Both the position numbers and the translations under genes were made by a program. 37,086 nt of DNA, from positions 1 to 37,086 of the forward strand of contig CALWLK010000092.1 of NCBI GenBank assembly GCA_944381505.1, read 5' to 3'. This DNA is from an uncultured Lachnospiraceae bacterium (GTDB lineage: Bacteria > Bacillota > Clostridia > Lachnospirales > Lachnospiraceae). Below are positions 7,096-16,304 of this stretch, piece after piece. The stretch's first letter is position 1. Each line of letters opens with the position of its first letter. The notes under the pieces were generated by a model. It was not told the origin of the DNA. It saw nothing but the letters and a program-made list of their open reading frames with translations, and searched no databases.

Positions 7096-7929
7096 ATGAA
7101 GGGAATCATCCTTGCGGGGGGCTCGGGGACGAGGCTTTACCCGCTGACAAAGGTAACATCAAAGCAGCTTCTGCCCATTTACGACAAGCCCATGATATAC
7201 TATCCGCTGTCGGTTCTCATGAATGCGGGCATAAAGGACATACTTATCATATCCACACCCACGGACACTCCCAGGTTCGAGGATCTCTTGGGTGACGGAC
7301 ACCAGTTTGGAATAAGCCTTAGCTACAAGGTACAGCCATCTCCGGACGGCCTCGCCCAGGCCTTCATCATCGGCGAGGACTTTATAGGTGATGACTCTGT
7401 AGCCATGATACTGGGAGACAATATCTTCCACGGACACGGCTTCACAAAGAGACTGAGGAAGGCCGCTGAAAAGACTGAGGGCGCAACAGTCTTCGGATAC
7501 TATGTTGACGACCCTGAGCGCTTCGGAATAGTGGAGTTTGACAGCGAGGGAAAGGCTGTCTCCATAGAGGAAAAGCCTCAAAACCCCAAGTCCAACTACT
7601 GCGTCACCGGACTCTACTTCTACGACAACAAGGTGGTGGAGTATGCTAAAAATCTTAAGCCCTCCGCAAGAGGCGAGCTTGAGATAACGGATCTTAACCG
7701 CATTTATCTCGAGAACGGCGAGCTGGAGGTGGAGCTTCTGGGACAGGGCTTTACTTGGCTTGACACGGGAACCCATGAGTCCCTCATGGATGCCGGGAAT
7801 TTCGTGCGTACAGTGGAGACCCATCAGCACAGAAAGATAGCCTGCCTTGAGGAGATAGCCTATTTAAACGGTTGGATCACCAAGGAGGAGGTCCTTAAGT
7901 CCTACGAGGTACTTAAAAAAAACCAGTAA
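7096..7929 (+). CDS. rfbA: Glucose-1-phosphate thymidylyltransferase
   Basis: Makes dTDP-glucose from dTTP and glucose-1-phosphate, the first step to dTDP-L-rhamnose, in the cytoplasm. The 277 residues cover the whole family, slightly shorter at the C-terminus than the roughly 290-residue enterobacterial form. Motifs: [13 protein letters not shown] (6-18), [18 protein letters not shown] (22-39), LGDNIFHG near 110 and EEKP near 157. GGAGG (7085-7089) precedes the ATG by 6 bases. It opens the long plus-strand glycan locus, followed by rfbB and rfbD. A longer open frame starting upstream in another phase (6999) is a shadow of this gene. Confidence 0.96.
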   Translation: MKGIILAGGSGTRLYPLTKVTSKQLLPIYDKPMIYYPLSVLMNAGIKDILIISTPTDTPRFEDLLGDGHQFGISLSYKVQPSPDGLAQAFIIGEDFIGDDSVAMILGDNIFHGHGFTKRLRKAAEKTEGATVFGYYVDDPERFGIVEFDSEGKAVSIEEKPQNPKSNYCVTGLYFYDNKVVEYAKNLKPSARGELEITDLNRIYLENGELEVELLGQGFTWLDTGTHESLMDAGNFVRTVETHQHRKIACLEEIAYLNGWITKEEVLKSYEVLKKNQ

Positions 7930-7988
7930 GGAAAGTATTGAAAGGACGTGCTGGACGGAAAATATGTAGATAAGATCCAAAAGTAAGG

Positions 7989-8017
7989 CCGCAGAACTCG
8001 CTTTTGGAGCTTTGCGG
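7989..8017 (+). other. Intercistronic hairpin between rfbA and rfbB
   Basis: CCGCAGAACTC (7989-7999) pairs with GAGCTTTGCGG (8007-8017) with one mismatch and one G-U pair around a 7-base loop. It is followed by an A-rich, not T-rich, stretch, so it is not a plain terminator. It may stabilise a processed mRNA end or separate rfbA from rfbB. The rest of the 138-bp gap shows nothing else I can name. Confidence 0.35.
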
Positions 8018-8067
8018 AAAAATAAAATAAACATAGCTATTTCAAAAAAAATTTAGGAGTTAAACAT

Positions 8068-9093
8068 ATGAAGATAGTAGTTACAGGCGGAGCGGGATTT
8101 ATCGGGAGCGTAATGGTGCAGTATCTGGTAAACACCTATCCCGAGGACATGATAATAAACCTTGACAAGCTCACCTACGCGGGAAACCTTGAAAATTTAA
8201 AGAGCATAGAGGGAAAGCCCAATTATAAGTTTGTAAAGGGAGATATTGCAGACAGGGCATTTGTTTTCAAGCTCTTTGAGGAGGAAAAGCCCGACGTTAT
8301 CATAAACTTTGCGGCGGAGAGCCATGTGGATCGTTCTGTTGAGCATCCCGAGGAGTTCGTGCGTACCAATGTGATGGGCACCACCACCCTCCTTGACGCC
8401 TGCAAAAAGTACGGCATAAAGAGATACCATCAGGTGTCCACCGATGAGGTCTACGGAGACCTGCCTCTTGACAGGCCCGATCTCTTCTTTACGGAGGAGA
8501 CACCTCTCCACGCCTCAAGCCCTTACTCGGCTTCAAAGGCTTCGGCGGACATGTTCGTTATGGCATACCACAGGACATTTAAGATACCTGTCACCATCTC
8601 AAGATGCTCCAACAACTACGGGCAGTACCAGTTCCCCGAGAAGCTCATCCCTCTCATGATATCGAGAGCTCTCGCGGACGAGGAGCTTCCCGTATACGGA
8701 GACGGAGCGAACGTGAGAGACTGGCTCCACGTTGAGGATCACTGCAAGGCTATCGACCTTATCGTGAGAGAGGGAAAAGAGGGAGAGATCTACAATATAG
8801 GCGGTCACAATGAGAGGACGAACCTTCAGGTTGTAAAGACCATACTCTCGGCCCTCGGGAAGCCCGAGTCCCTCATAAAGTATGTTAAGGACAGGCCGGG
8901 ACACGACAGAAGATATGCCATAGATCCCGCAAAGCTCGAGAGAGAACTGGGATGGAAGCCCAAGTACAATTTTGATACAGGCATAAAGCAGACCATAGAG
9001 TGGTATCTCAAAAACAAGGACTGGTGGGAGAGGATAATAAGCGGAGAGTATCAGAATTATTTCAAGGAAATGTACAGGGACAGAGTCAATTAA
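8068..9093 (+). CDS. rfbB: dTDP-glucose 4,6-dehydratase
   Basis: Converts dTDP-glucose to dTDP-4-keto-6-deoxyglucose. This intermediate is the branch point both for rhamnose and for dTDP-amino sugars, which matters because a sugar aminotransferase lies downstream. 341 residues, full length. Features: NAD-binding TGGAGFIGS (6-14), the catalytic triplet Thr125-Asp126-Glu127 in STDEVYGD, and the Tyr153/Lys157 pair in YSASK. Near-identical organisation to other short-chain dehydrogenase/reductase sugar dehydratases. AGGAG about 9 bases upstream of the ATG supports the start. Confidence 0.97.
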   Translation: MKIVVTGGAGFIGSVMVQYLVNTYPEDMIINLDKLTYAGNLENLKSIEGKPNYKFVKGDIADRAFVFKLFEEEKPDVIINFAAESHVDRSVEHPEEFVRTNVMGTTTLLDACKKYGIKRYHQVSTDEVYGDLPLDRPDLFFTEETPLHASSPYSASKASADMFVMAYHRTFKIPVTISRCSNNYGQYQFPEKLIPLMISRALADEELPVYGDGANVRDWLHVEDHCKAIDLIVREGKEGEIYNIGGHNERTNLQVVKTILSALGKPESLIKYVKDRPGHDRRYAIDPAKLERELGWKPKYNFDTGIKQTIEWYLKNKDWWERIISGEYQNYFKEMYRDRVN

Positions 9094-9120
9094 AAACTTA
9101 AAGGGCGCAGGGGATATACT

Positions 9121-10062
9121 ATGATAAGCAACGATCTCAAGAATACTATAATCAAGACGGATTTCGGTGAGCTTGACATTGACAAGCTCATAGAGGACAG
9201 CGCAAAGAGGATATTTGTCACGGGAGTAAAGGGACAGCTGGGCCACGATATCATGCTGGAGCTCCAAAAGAGGAATATAGAGGGCATAGGTGTAGATATC
9301 GAGGAGATGGACATCACGGACCCTGAGGCCGTGAGACAGGTGATAGGCGACGCCGCTCCCGACGCGGTGATACACTGCGCCGCTTGGACTGCGGTGGACG
9401 CGGCTGAGGACAATGAGGAAAAGTGCAGGCTTGTGAACGCCTACGGCACAGAGAATATAGCAAAGGTCTGCAGGGAGCTCATGATACCCATGATGTATTT
9501 CTCCACTGACTACGTGTTTAACGGAGAGGGAGACAGGCCCTGGGAGCCTGAAGACGAGGCCGAGCCCTTAAATGTCTACGGACAGACAAAATATGAGGGT
9601 GAGGAGGCTGTCAGAAAGTACGTCCCCGACAGGCATTTTATAGTAAGGATACAGTGGGTATACGGAAAGAACGGAAAGAACTTTGTAAAGACCATGCTCA
9701 AGCTTTCCGAGACCCACGACAGGCTGACGGTGGTGGACGATCAGATAGGGTCTCCCACCTACACCCCTGACATAGCCCGCATTGCTGTCGATATGATACT
9801 TTCCGACAAGTACGGCACCTACCATGTGGCGAACGAGGGGCTCTGCAGTTGGTATGACTTTGCAAAGGAGATATTCAGGCTTTCAGGAAAAGATGTGGAG
9901 GTGGTGCCGGTGGATTCCTCGGAGTATCCCGCAAAGGCAAAGAGGCCTCACAATTCCAGAATGGACCTCTCAAAGCTTACGGAGGAGGGATTTACGATGC
10001 TTCCCCCTTGGCAGGATGCCCTATCAAGGTATCTTGAGGAGATAAACTACAAAGCCCTGTAA
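9121..10062 (+). CDS. rfbD: dTDP-4-dehydrorhamnose reductase, with an N-terminal extension
   Basis: Last step of dTDP-L-rhamnose synthesis: NAD(P)H-dependent reduction of dTDP-4-keto-rhamnose. The Rossmann motif TGVKGQLG is at residues 34-41 and STDYVFNG follows at 128-135. The Tyr153/Lys157 pair is in YGQTK, and PHNSRMDLSKL lies near the C-terminus. The 313 residues exceed the usual 280-300 because about 29 residues (MISNDLKNTIIKTDFGELD and onward) precede the normal start. AGGGG lies about 7 bases before the ATG at 9121, and no in-frame ATG occurs between there and IFVTGVKG, so the extension appears genuine. It contains no recognisable motif. Confidence 0.95.
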   Translation: MISNDLKNTIIKTDFGELDIDKLIEDSAKRIFVTGVKGQLGHDIMLELQKRNIEGIGVDIEEMDITDPEAVRQVIGDAAPDAVIHCAAWTAVDAAEDNEEKCRLVNAYGTENIAKVCRELMIPMMYFSTDYVFNGEGDRPWEPEDEAEPLNVYGQTKYEGEEAVRKYVPDRHFIVRIQWVYGKNGKNFVKTMLKLSETHDRLTVVDDQIGSPTYTPDIARIAVDMILSDKYGTYHVANEGLCSWYDFAKEIFRLSGKDVEVVPVDSSEYPAKAKRPHNSRMDLSKLTEEGFTMLPPWQDALSRYLEEINYKAL

Positions 10063-10104
10063 GCGCGGCTTACGGAGGCGTGATTTTTAAGGAAGTGAAG
10101 ACTG

Positions 10105-11457
10105 ATGGGTAAATATTTCGGAACGGACGGCTTCAGAGGCGAGGCAAACGTTGACCTCACCGTGGAGCATGCGTACAAGATAGGAAGGATACTGGGGTAT
10201 TATTACGGGAAGAAGCACCCGGGAGAAAAGTGCAGGGTGGTGATAGGAAAGGATACGAGGCGTTCAAGCTATATGTTTGAGGACGCTCTCTCCTCCGGGC
10301 TTACGGCCTCGGGGGCGGACGCATATCTGCTTCATGTCACTACAACTCCCTCCGTAGCGTATATTACGAGAGTTGACGAGTTTGACTGCGGAGTAATGAT
10401 CTCCGCAAGCCACAATCCCTACTATGACAACGGTATAAAGATAATAAGCTCCACCGGAGAAAAGATAGACGATGCCACCATAGAGGTGTTTGAGGGATAC
10501 CTTGACGGGGATATGAGCGCTATTCCCCTTGCAAGGAGGGACGATATCGGACGCACTGTGGATTATGCTGCGGGAAGGAACAGATATATAGGCTACCTTA
10601 TATCCATAGCAAAGAAGTCCTTTAAGGACAAGCATGTGGCTTTGGACTGCGCCAACGGATCGGCCTCCTCCATAGCCAAGCCTGTGTTTGACGCCCTTGG
10701 CGCCCATACCCATGTGATGGCAAACGAGCCCAACGGAGTGAATATAAACAACAACTGCGGCTCCACCCACATTGAAAGGCTCTGTGAGTTTGTCCTCAAG
10801 GAGGGCTGCGATATCGGCTTCGCCTACGACGGCGACGCCGACAGATGCCTTGCCGTGGACGAGAAGGGGAATGTGGTAAACGGGGATCAGATAATGTATA
10901 TATGCGGAAAATATATGTACGAGCAGGGAAAGCTCAACAACGATACCATAGTCACCACAGTAATGTCCAATTTCGGTTTGTACAAGGCCCTTGACAGAGA
11001 GGGGATAAAGTATGAGAAGACCAAGGTGGGGGACAGATTCGTATATGAGAATATGGTATTAAACGGGAATTCCCTGGGGGGAGAGCAGTCGGGGCATATC
11101 ATTTTCAGCAAGAATGCCACCACCGGGGACGGGATACTCACATCTCTCAAGCTTATGGATGTGTTCCTTGAAAAGAAGCTTCCCTTAAGCGAGCTCACCA
11201 AGGAGTGCCCTATGTATCCTCAATGCCTGAAGAATGTGAGGGTAAGGAGCAAACAGGAGGCTCAGGATGACGAGAGAGTTATCGATGCTGTGAGGAGAGC
11301 CGAGGAAAAGCTTGGAGACAGAGGAAGGGTCCTTCTTCGTCAGTCCGGGACGGAGCCCGTCATAAGGGTCATGGCGGAATCCATAGATGCGGCTGAATGC
11401 GAGGAGACTGTAGACGAGATAATAGAGGTAATGAAGGCGTGCGGGCATCTGCTTTGA
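10105..11457 (+). CDS. glmM: Phosphoglucosamine mutase
   Basis: Interconverts glucosamine-6-phosphate and glucosamine-1-phosphate on the way to UDP-GlcNAc, needed for peptidoglycan and many surface glycans. 450 residues, the standard GlmM length. Motifs: start MGKYFGTDGFRGEAN, catalytic SASHNP (Ser102), metal-binding DGDADR (242-247), sugar-specificity GEQSGH (326-331) and the phosphate-binding RQSGTEP near 412. The start sequence FGTDGFRGEAN and GEQSGH favour GlmM over a phosphomannomutase. It sits between rfbD and leuA in the same orientation. Confidence 0.94.
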   Translation: MGKYFGTDGFRGEANVDLTVEHAYKIGRILGYYYGKKHPGEKCRVVIGKDTRRSSYMFEDALSSGLTASGADAYLLHVTTTPSVAYITRVDEFDCGVMISASHNPYYDNGIKIISSTGEKIDDATIEVFEGYLDGDMSAIPLARRDDIGRTVDYAAGRNRYIGYLISIAKKSFKDKHVALDCANGSASSIAKPVFDALGAHTHVMANEPNGVNINNNCGSTHIERLCEFVLKEGCDIGFAYDGDADRCLAVDEKGNVVNGDQIMYICGKYMYEQGKLNNDTIVTTVMSNFGLYKALDREGIKYEKTKVGDRFVYENMVLNGNSLGGEQSGHIIFSKNATTGDGILTSLKLMDVFLEKKLPLSELTKECPMYPQCLKNVRVRSKQEAQDDERVIDAVRRAEEKLGDRGRVLLRQSGTEPVIRVMAESIDAAECEETVDEIIEVMKACGHLL

Positions 11458-11510
11458 TCTTCAGAGAAGTAATGCTTGCGTGCGAGGCGTTTTGCAGACA
11501 GGAGGAAAAC

Positions 11511-13202
11511 ATGCTTAATTACAAGAGATATGAGAGGGGACCGGTTATAAATTTTCCTGAGAGGACCTGGCCCTCGAAGATAATCACAAAGGCACCGGTT
11601 TGGGTGTCGGTGGATCTGAGAGACGGAAATCAGGCCTTGGTAAAGCCTATGAACGTGGAGGAGAAGATAGAATTCTTTGCGAAGCTCTGCGATATAGGCT
11701 TTAAGGAGATAGAAGTGGGTTTTCCGTCCGCCAGCCAGATAGAGTTTGATTTTATAAGACAGCTTGTGGACAGGAAGCTCATACCTGACGATGTATACAT
11801 ACAAGTCCTCTCTCAGTGCAGGGAGGATCTGATAAAGAGGACCTTTGAATCCCTCAAGGGCGTGAAGAAGGCCATATTCCATATATACAGCAATATCTGC
11901 CCACTTCACAGGGATGTGGTATTCCACAAGGACAAGGAGGACGTGAAAAATATTGCCGTATTGGGCACGAAGCTTGTAAAGCAGTATATGTCCGACTTTG
12001 ACGGTGAGCTTAGGCTTGAGTACTCTCCGGAATGCTTCTCAAGCACGGAGCCGGATTACGCTCTCGATGTGTGCGAGACAGTAAAGGAGATCTGGCGCCC
12101 CACAGCGGACAACAAGCTCATACTCAATCTCCCTACTACGGTGGAGTGCAGCACACCCAACGTGTTTGCGGATCAGGTGGAGTGGATGAACACTCACCTT
12201 AAGGACAGGGACAAGATCATTTTAAGCGTTCATCCCCACAATGACAGAGGAACAGGGGTTGCAGCCACGGAGCTTGCCCTCATGGCGGGAGCAGACAGAG
12301 TTGAGGGGACTCTCTTCGGAAACGGAGAGCGCACCGGAAATGTGGACATACTTACTCTGGCCTACAACATGTTTTCTCAGGGAATAGATCCGGAGCTCAA
12401 CATTGAAAACGAGCCCGAGATAGCGGAGATATATGAGAGATGTACGGGAATGCCCATAGACGACAGACATCCCTATGCGGGAAAGTTGGTGTTCACAGCC
12501 TTCTCGGGATCTCATCAGGACGCCATCAACAAGGGCGTCCATGCCCTTCAAGAGTCCGCTTCCCCCTACTGGCATGTTCCCTATCTTCCAATAGATCCTG
12601 CGGACATAGGAAGGACCTACGAGCCTATAGTGAGGATCAACTCCCAGTCCGGAAAGGGCGGAGTTGCCTTCGTTCTTGAGAGCTACTACGGCTACAAGCT
12701 CCCGAAGGCTATGCACAGGGAATTTGCGGATATCATACAGCCTCTCTCGGAGGAGTACGGGGAGATCACTCCCATGCAGGTGAACGAGGCATTTATAAAG
12801 AATTATGTGGACGCAAAGGAGCCCATGCACTTTAAGTCCGTAAAGATAAGCGAGCCTGACCTTGACGGGGAGGGAAGCACCACTTTGGTAAATGTCACCT
12901 ACAGAAACCATGGGGAGACGAAGACCTTCACCGGCATAGGAACAGGACCTATAGACGCTGTTCAGAGGGGCCTTGAGGACGAGCTTGGAATACAGATAAG
13001 GATCATGGACTACAGCGAGCATGCTCTTACCTCAGGTTCAAGCGCAGAGGCGGTAGCCTATGTTCACCTTCTGGACCAGCCTACGGGAAGAGTCACCTTC
13101 GGCGTGGGCATAAGCTCAAATATAACAAGGGCATCCATAAGGGGAATATTCTCCGCCATAAACAGGCTGTATTACAGCGACGAGGCAAAGGCTAAGGAAT
13201 AA
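11511..13202 (+). CDS. leuA: 2-isopropylmalate synthase, long (yeast/actinobacterial) type
   Basis: Condenses acetyl-CoA with 2-ketoisovalerate, the committed step of leucine synthesis. 563 residues, the size of the long LeuA type. Motifs: ERTWPSKIITKAPVWVSVDL (17-36), DLRDGNQALVKPM (35-47), HPHNDRG (241-247), GTLFGNGERTGNVD near 272, and a C-terminal regulatory domain (about 440-560) with GIGTGPIDAVQRGLE. The start is the ATG at 11511, with GGAGG (11501-11505) 5 bases upstream; the open frame extends further but lacks a site. No other leucine gene (leuB, C, D) lies nearby, so its presence inside a polysaccharide locus is odd. Its ribosome-binding leader resembles that of the L,D-transpeptidase gene at 21.1 kb. 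Confidence 0.95.
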   Translation: MLNYKRYERGPVINFPERTWPSKIITKAPVWVSVDLRDGNQALVKPMNVEEKIEFFAKLCDIGFKEIEVGFPSASQIEFDFIRQLVDRKLIPDDVYIQVLSQCREDLIKRTFESLKGVKKAIFHIYSNICPLHRDVVFHKDKEDVKNIAVLGTKLVKQYMSDFDGELRLEYSPECFSSTEPDYALDVCETVKEIWRPTADNKLILNLPTTVECSTPNVFADQVEWMNTHLKDRDKIILSVHPHNDRGTGVAATELALMAGADRVEGTLFGNGERTGNVDILTLAYNMFSQGIDPELNIENEPEIAEIYERCTGMPIDDRHPYAGKLVFTAFSGSHQDAINKGVHALQESASPYWHVPYLPIDPADIGRTYEPIVRINSQSGKGGVAFVLESYYGYKLPKAMHREFADIIQPLSEEYGEITPMQVNEAFIKNYVDAKEPMHFKSVKISEPDLDGEGSTTLVNVTYRNHGETKTFTGIGTGPIDAVQRGLEDELGIQIRIMDYSEHALTSGSSAEAVAYVHLLDQPTGRVTFGVGISSNITRASIRGIFSAINRLYYSDEAKAKE

Positions 13203-13243
13203 AAATCTTCGAAGAACGGACCTGTCGGACGGAAAGGAGAGCT

Positions 13244-14359
13244 ATGAAACACTATGATTACCTGCTGGTGGGAGCGGGGCTTTACAACGGAGTATTCGCC
13301 TACTTTGCGAAAAGGGCGGGAAAAAGCTGCCTTGTGGTTGAAAAGCGCGCAGAGATCGGAGGAAACGTCTACTGCGAGAATATAGAGGGCATAAACGTGC
13401 ACAAATACGGCGCCCATATATTCCATACAAACGATAAGGAGATATGGAGCTTTGTAAACTCCCTGTGCGAATTCAACAGGTACACAAATTCCCCTGTAGC
13501 AAACTATAAGGGAGAGCTCTACAATCTTCCCTTCAACATGAATACTTTCAACAAGATGTGGGGAGTGATCACTCCTGAGGAGGCCAAGCTTAAGATAGAG
13601 TCTCAGAGACAGGCCGTAAAGGGAGAGCCACGAAATCTGGAGGAGCAGGCCATAAGCCTTGTGGGGGAGGATATATACAGAAAGCTCATAAAGGGCTACA
13701 CGGAGAAGCAGTGGGGGAGAGACTGCAAAGATCTTCCCGCGTTCATTATAAAAAGGCTTCCCGTGAGGTTTATCTACGACAACAACTACTTTAACGACAA
13801 GTATCAGGGCATCCCGGAGGGCGGTTATAACGTGATAGTAAACAAGCTTTTCGAGGGCTGCGATATGATGTTTGACACGGATTTCCTTGAGCATAGAGAG
13901 CTCTCCGAGAGCTGTGAAAGGGTCGTATTCACAGGGCCCATAGACGCCTACTACGACTACAGCGAGGGAAGGCTTGAGTACAGGACGCTGAGATTCGAGA
14001 CAGAGCTTTTGGATATGGAGAACTATCAGGGAAATGCCGTCATAAATTACACGGACAGGGAAACTCCCTACACGAGGATAATAGAGCACAAGCATTTCGA
14101 GTTCGGAACGCAGAAGAAGACCGTCATCACAAGAGAGTACCCCTCGGAGTGGGAGGAGGGGATGGAGCCCTATTACCCCGTAAACGACGATAAAAATCAG
14201 GCTCTTTATCTCAAGTACGCAAAAAAGGCCTCCGGTGAGGAGAAGGTTATTTTCGGCGGCCGTCTGGGAGAGTACAAGTATTATGACATGGATAAGGTGA
14301 TTGCATCCGCATTCAACCTGTGCAGAAAGGAATTTGGTAGCGAGCTTTCATGGACGTAG
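13244..14359 (+). CDS. glf: UDP-galactopyranose mutase
   Basis: A flavoenzyme that converts UDP-galactopyranose to UDP-galactofuranose, indicating Galf in the surface glycan. 371 residues, typical length. Features: FAD-binding VGAGLYNGVFA (9-19), the second nucleotide-binding segment VVEKRAEIGGN, HKYGAHIFHT, YTEKQWG, a C-terminal FGGRLGEYKYYDMD with flavin- and substrate-contacting arginine and tyrosines, and the family-typical FTGPIDAYYDY. An AAAGGAG stretch lies about 6 bases before the ATG. The 3' end overlaps the next gene by 10 bases. Confidence 0.96.
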   Translation: MKHYDYLLVGAGLYNGVFAYFAKRAGKSCLVVEKRAEIGGNVYCENIEGINVHKYGAHIFHTNDKEIWSFVNSLCEFNRYTNSPVANYKGELYNLPFNMNTFNKMWGVITPEEAKLKIESQRQAVKGEPRNLEEQAISLVGEDIYRKLIKGYTEKQWGRDCKDLPAFIIKRLPVRFIYDNNYFNDKYQGIPEGGYNVIVNKLFEGCDMMFDTDFLEHRELSESCERVVFTGPIDAYYDYSEGRLEYRTLRFETELLDMENYQGNAVINYTDRETPYTRIIEHKHFEFGTQKKTVITREYPSEWEEGMEPYYPVNDDKNQALYLKYAKKASGEEKVIFGGRLGEYKYYDMDKVIASAFNLCRKEFGSELSWT

Positions 14360-15354
14360 TTTATGCGTCGGACGACAATTATGCGGTGTATGCGGGAGTG
14401 TCCATACGCTCCCTCTGCGCCGAGAATCAGTCGGCAAAGGACATAAATATATACGTTATTTCCATTGATATCAGTGCCGAAAACAAAAAAAGGCTTGAAG
14501 AGACGGTGGAGAGCTACGGGAGGAATATTTATTTCATGGATATCTCCCGGGAGCTTAATGCCTTCTCCCGCGAGGTGGATGCGGGGAGCTACGGTATAAA
14601 TGTTTTCGGCAGATTTTTTATGGGGAAACTGCTTCCCGAAAGCATAGAGAGGGTCCTTTATCTTGACTGCGATACGGTGATAAACGGAGACATATCCGAG
14701 CTTTTTTCAATGGATATGGGGGAGAACACGGCCATGGCCGTACAGGAGCCCACCATATATAAGTCAATATTAAAGAGCATAGGCTTAAAGCCCTCCGACC
14801 CATATTTCAACTCCGGGGTGATACTTGTGGATTTCAAAAAGTGGGTCTTACAGTCGGTCTCCGAGGAGCTTCTGGAGTGCTACAAGAGAGAGGGAGACAG
14901 GTTTTTTTGCGGGGATCAGGACACCATAAATCTGGTCTTGAGAGGGCGCATCGGAAAGCTTTCTCCCAAATACAATTTCTTTACAAACTACAGATATTTC
15001 AGCTACAGCTATTTGACAAGGGAGAGCAGCTCCTATGGGGATATAGGAGAGGGGGAGTTTGAGGAGGCAAAGAGGGCTCCCATAATCATTCACTATCTTG
15101 GCACAGAGAGGCCATGGGTGAGGGGAAACCTCAATCCCTACAGAAAGATATATGAAAATCACCTCAGGGAGACCCCCTTTAAGGGCATGGGAGAGATAAG
15201 GGGAAGGGAGCTTTCAATGCTCTTATTCCATGCAATGGAGCTTATGACCCTGTGCTTCCCTTTTGCAAGAAGGAGGATAAGCGCTTACTATGAGAAGCGG
15301 CAGGTGATGCCGCGGACGATGAGGGCACATACAGAGGAAAAGGAAGACAGATGA
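14350..15354 (+). CDS. Glycosyltransferase family 8 protein
   Basis: A cytoplasmic retaining glycosyltransferase of the GT8 (LgtC/GspA-like) type, usually a galactosyl- or glucosyltransferase using UDP-sugars. 334 residues. Features: start MDVVYASDDNYAVYAGVSIR, the metal-binding DxD in YLDCDTVI (Asp106, Asp108), FNSGVILVD (153-161), GDQDTIN (188-194) and HYLGTERPW (248-256), all standard for the family. The C-terminal 60 residues are basic and amphipathic and probably sit on the membrane. It starts inside the end of glf (10-base overlap) and ends in an ATGA overlap with the next glycosyltransferase. Donor and acceptor cannot be told. Confidence 0.92.
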   Translation: MDVVYASDDNYAVYAGVSIRSLCAENQSAKDINIYVISIDISAENKKRLEETVESYGRNIYFMDISRELNAFSREVDAGSYGINVFGRFFMGKLLPESIERVLYLDCDTVINGDISELFSMDMGENTAMAVQEPTIYKSILKSIGLKPSDPYFNSGVILVDFKKWVLQSVSEELLECYKREGDRFFCGDQDTINLVLRGRIGKLSPKYNFFTNYRYFSYSYLTRESSSYGDIGEGEFEEAKRAPIIIHYLGTERPWVRGNLNPYRKIYENHLRETPFKGMGEIRGRELSMLLFHAMELMTLCFPFARRRISAYYEKRQVMPRTMRAHTEEKEDR

Positions 15355-16265
15355 AGCTTGCAGCGGTTATCTTAAATTACAATAATGCCAATGAAACCAT
15401 AGAGGCGGCAAAGCGGCTTAAGAATTACTCTGTCATAGACGCGGTGATCATTGTGGACAACGCTTCCCCGGACAATGGATACGAAGCCATAGAGAGGTTC
15501 GCCGAAAATATGAACCGAAGCTTTGAGGAAGAGACCTGCGAGGAGGATAACTTCCACAGATTCATAGCGGTGCGCGCTGAAAAGAACGGGGGCTACGGCG
15601 CGGGGAACAACCTGGGAGTGAGATACGCATATGAGGTCCTGGGGGCGGAATATGTTATAATCGCAAATCCCGACGTATGTTTCAGCGAGGAATGTGCATG
15701 GAGGCTGGTGGAAGCTCTGTCTCAGGATGACGAGGCGGCTGTCGCCTCGGCCCTTATGGAGGACGGAAAGGGAGGGCTGCAGCAGACTGCATGGAGGCTT
15801 CGAGGCTGGGCGGGGGAGCTGTTAAACTCGGGCCCCGTCTCAAGGCGAATATTCCGAAGGCTTATAAACTACAGTGAAGGATTTTTTGAGGGTCGCTCCA
15901 TGTGCGAGGTGGGGGCTGTCCACGGTTCCCTCTTGTGTATTGATGCCGACAAATTCCTCGGCTGCGGAGGATACGACGAAAACATATTCTTATACTGCGA
16001 GGAGAATGTGCTGGGCTGTAAGATGCGGGCTGCAGGCTACAAGACCCTGCTCCTTACCGATATCTCCTACAGACATGAGGGGAGCACCTCGGTAAAAAAA
16101 AGCCTTGAGAACATGACAGCCAGAGAGAAGATAAGGCAGAGATCGGAGAGATATTATTACAAGAATTATCTCAAGGCGGGCCCTTTTAAGATGGCTGTGA
16201 CCGCAGTATTTCAGGCGGTGGTGCTGTTGGAGACCGGGATTGCACAAAAGCTCGGAAAGATATAG
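15351..16265 (+). CDS. Glycosyltransferase family 2, rhamnosyltransferase-like
   Basis: A 304-residue inverting glycosyltransferase. The N-terminal AVILNYNNANETIEA (5-19) and IVDNASPDNG form the nucleotide fold. ANPDVCF near 107 supplies the DxD-equivalent. Further motifs are GAVHGSLLCIDADKFL and YCEENVLGCKMRAAG, the late acidic region that holds the catalytic base in this subgroup. This pattern (NPD plus a late E-E-x-x-L) is common in rhamnosyltransferases of surface-polysaccharide loci, and dTDP-rhamnose genes are present, so a rhamnosyl transfer is plausible. It overlaps the GT8 stop by 4 bases (ATGA), implying coupled translation. AAGGAAG precedes the ATG. Confidence 0.9.
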   Translation: MKLAAVILNYNNANETIEAAKRLKNYSVIDAVIIVDNASPDNGYEAIERFAENMNRSFEEETCEEDNFHRFIAVRAEKNGGYGAGNNLGVRYAYEVLGAEYVIIANPDVCFSEECAWRLVEALSQDDEAAVASALMEDGKGGLQQTAWRLRGWAGELLNSGPVSRRIFRRLINYSEGFFEGRSMCEVGAVHGSLLCIDADKFLGCGGYDENIFLYCEENVLGCKMRAAGYKTLLLTDISYRHEGSTSVKKSLENMTAREKIRQRSERYYYKNYLKAGPFKMAVTAVFQAVVLLETGIAQKLGKI

Positions 16266-16304
16266 AATAGTATAATTCGGAGAATTCACATCAAGGGGTT
16301 TTCG

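Noticed and set aside
6999-7295. A 98-codon plus-strand frame starting in the terminator and running into rfbA
   Set aside because: It begins inside the hairpin at 6988-7018 and overlaps rfbA in another phase; rfbA has the ribosome-binding site and clear homology.
8599-9375. A 258-codon minus-strand frame opposite rfbB/rfbD
   Set aside because: Antisense to two unmistakable genes. The host's strong codon bias avoids TTA, CTA and TCA, which leaves long stop-free frames on the opposite strand; many such frames exist here.
13172-14095. A 307-codon minus-strand frame opposite glf
   Set aside because: Same codon-bias artefact; no ribosome-binding site and no recognisable motif.
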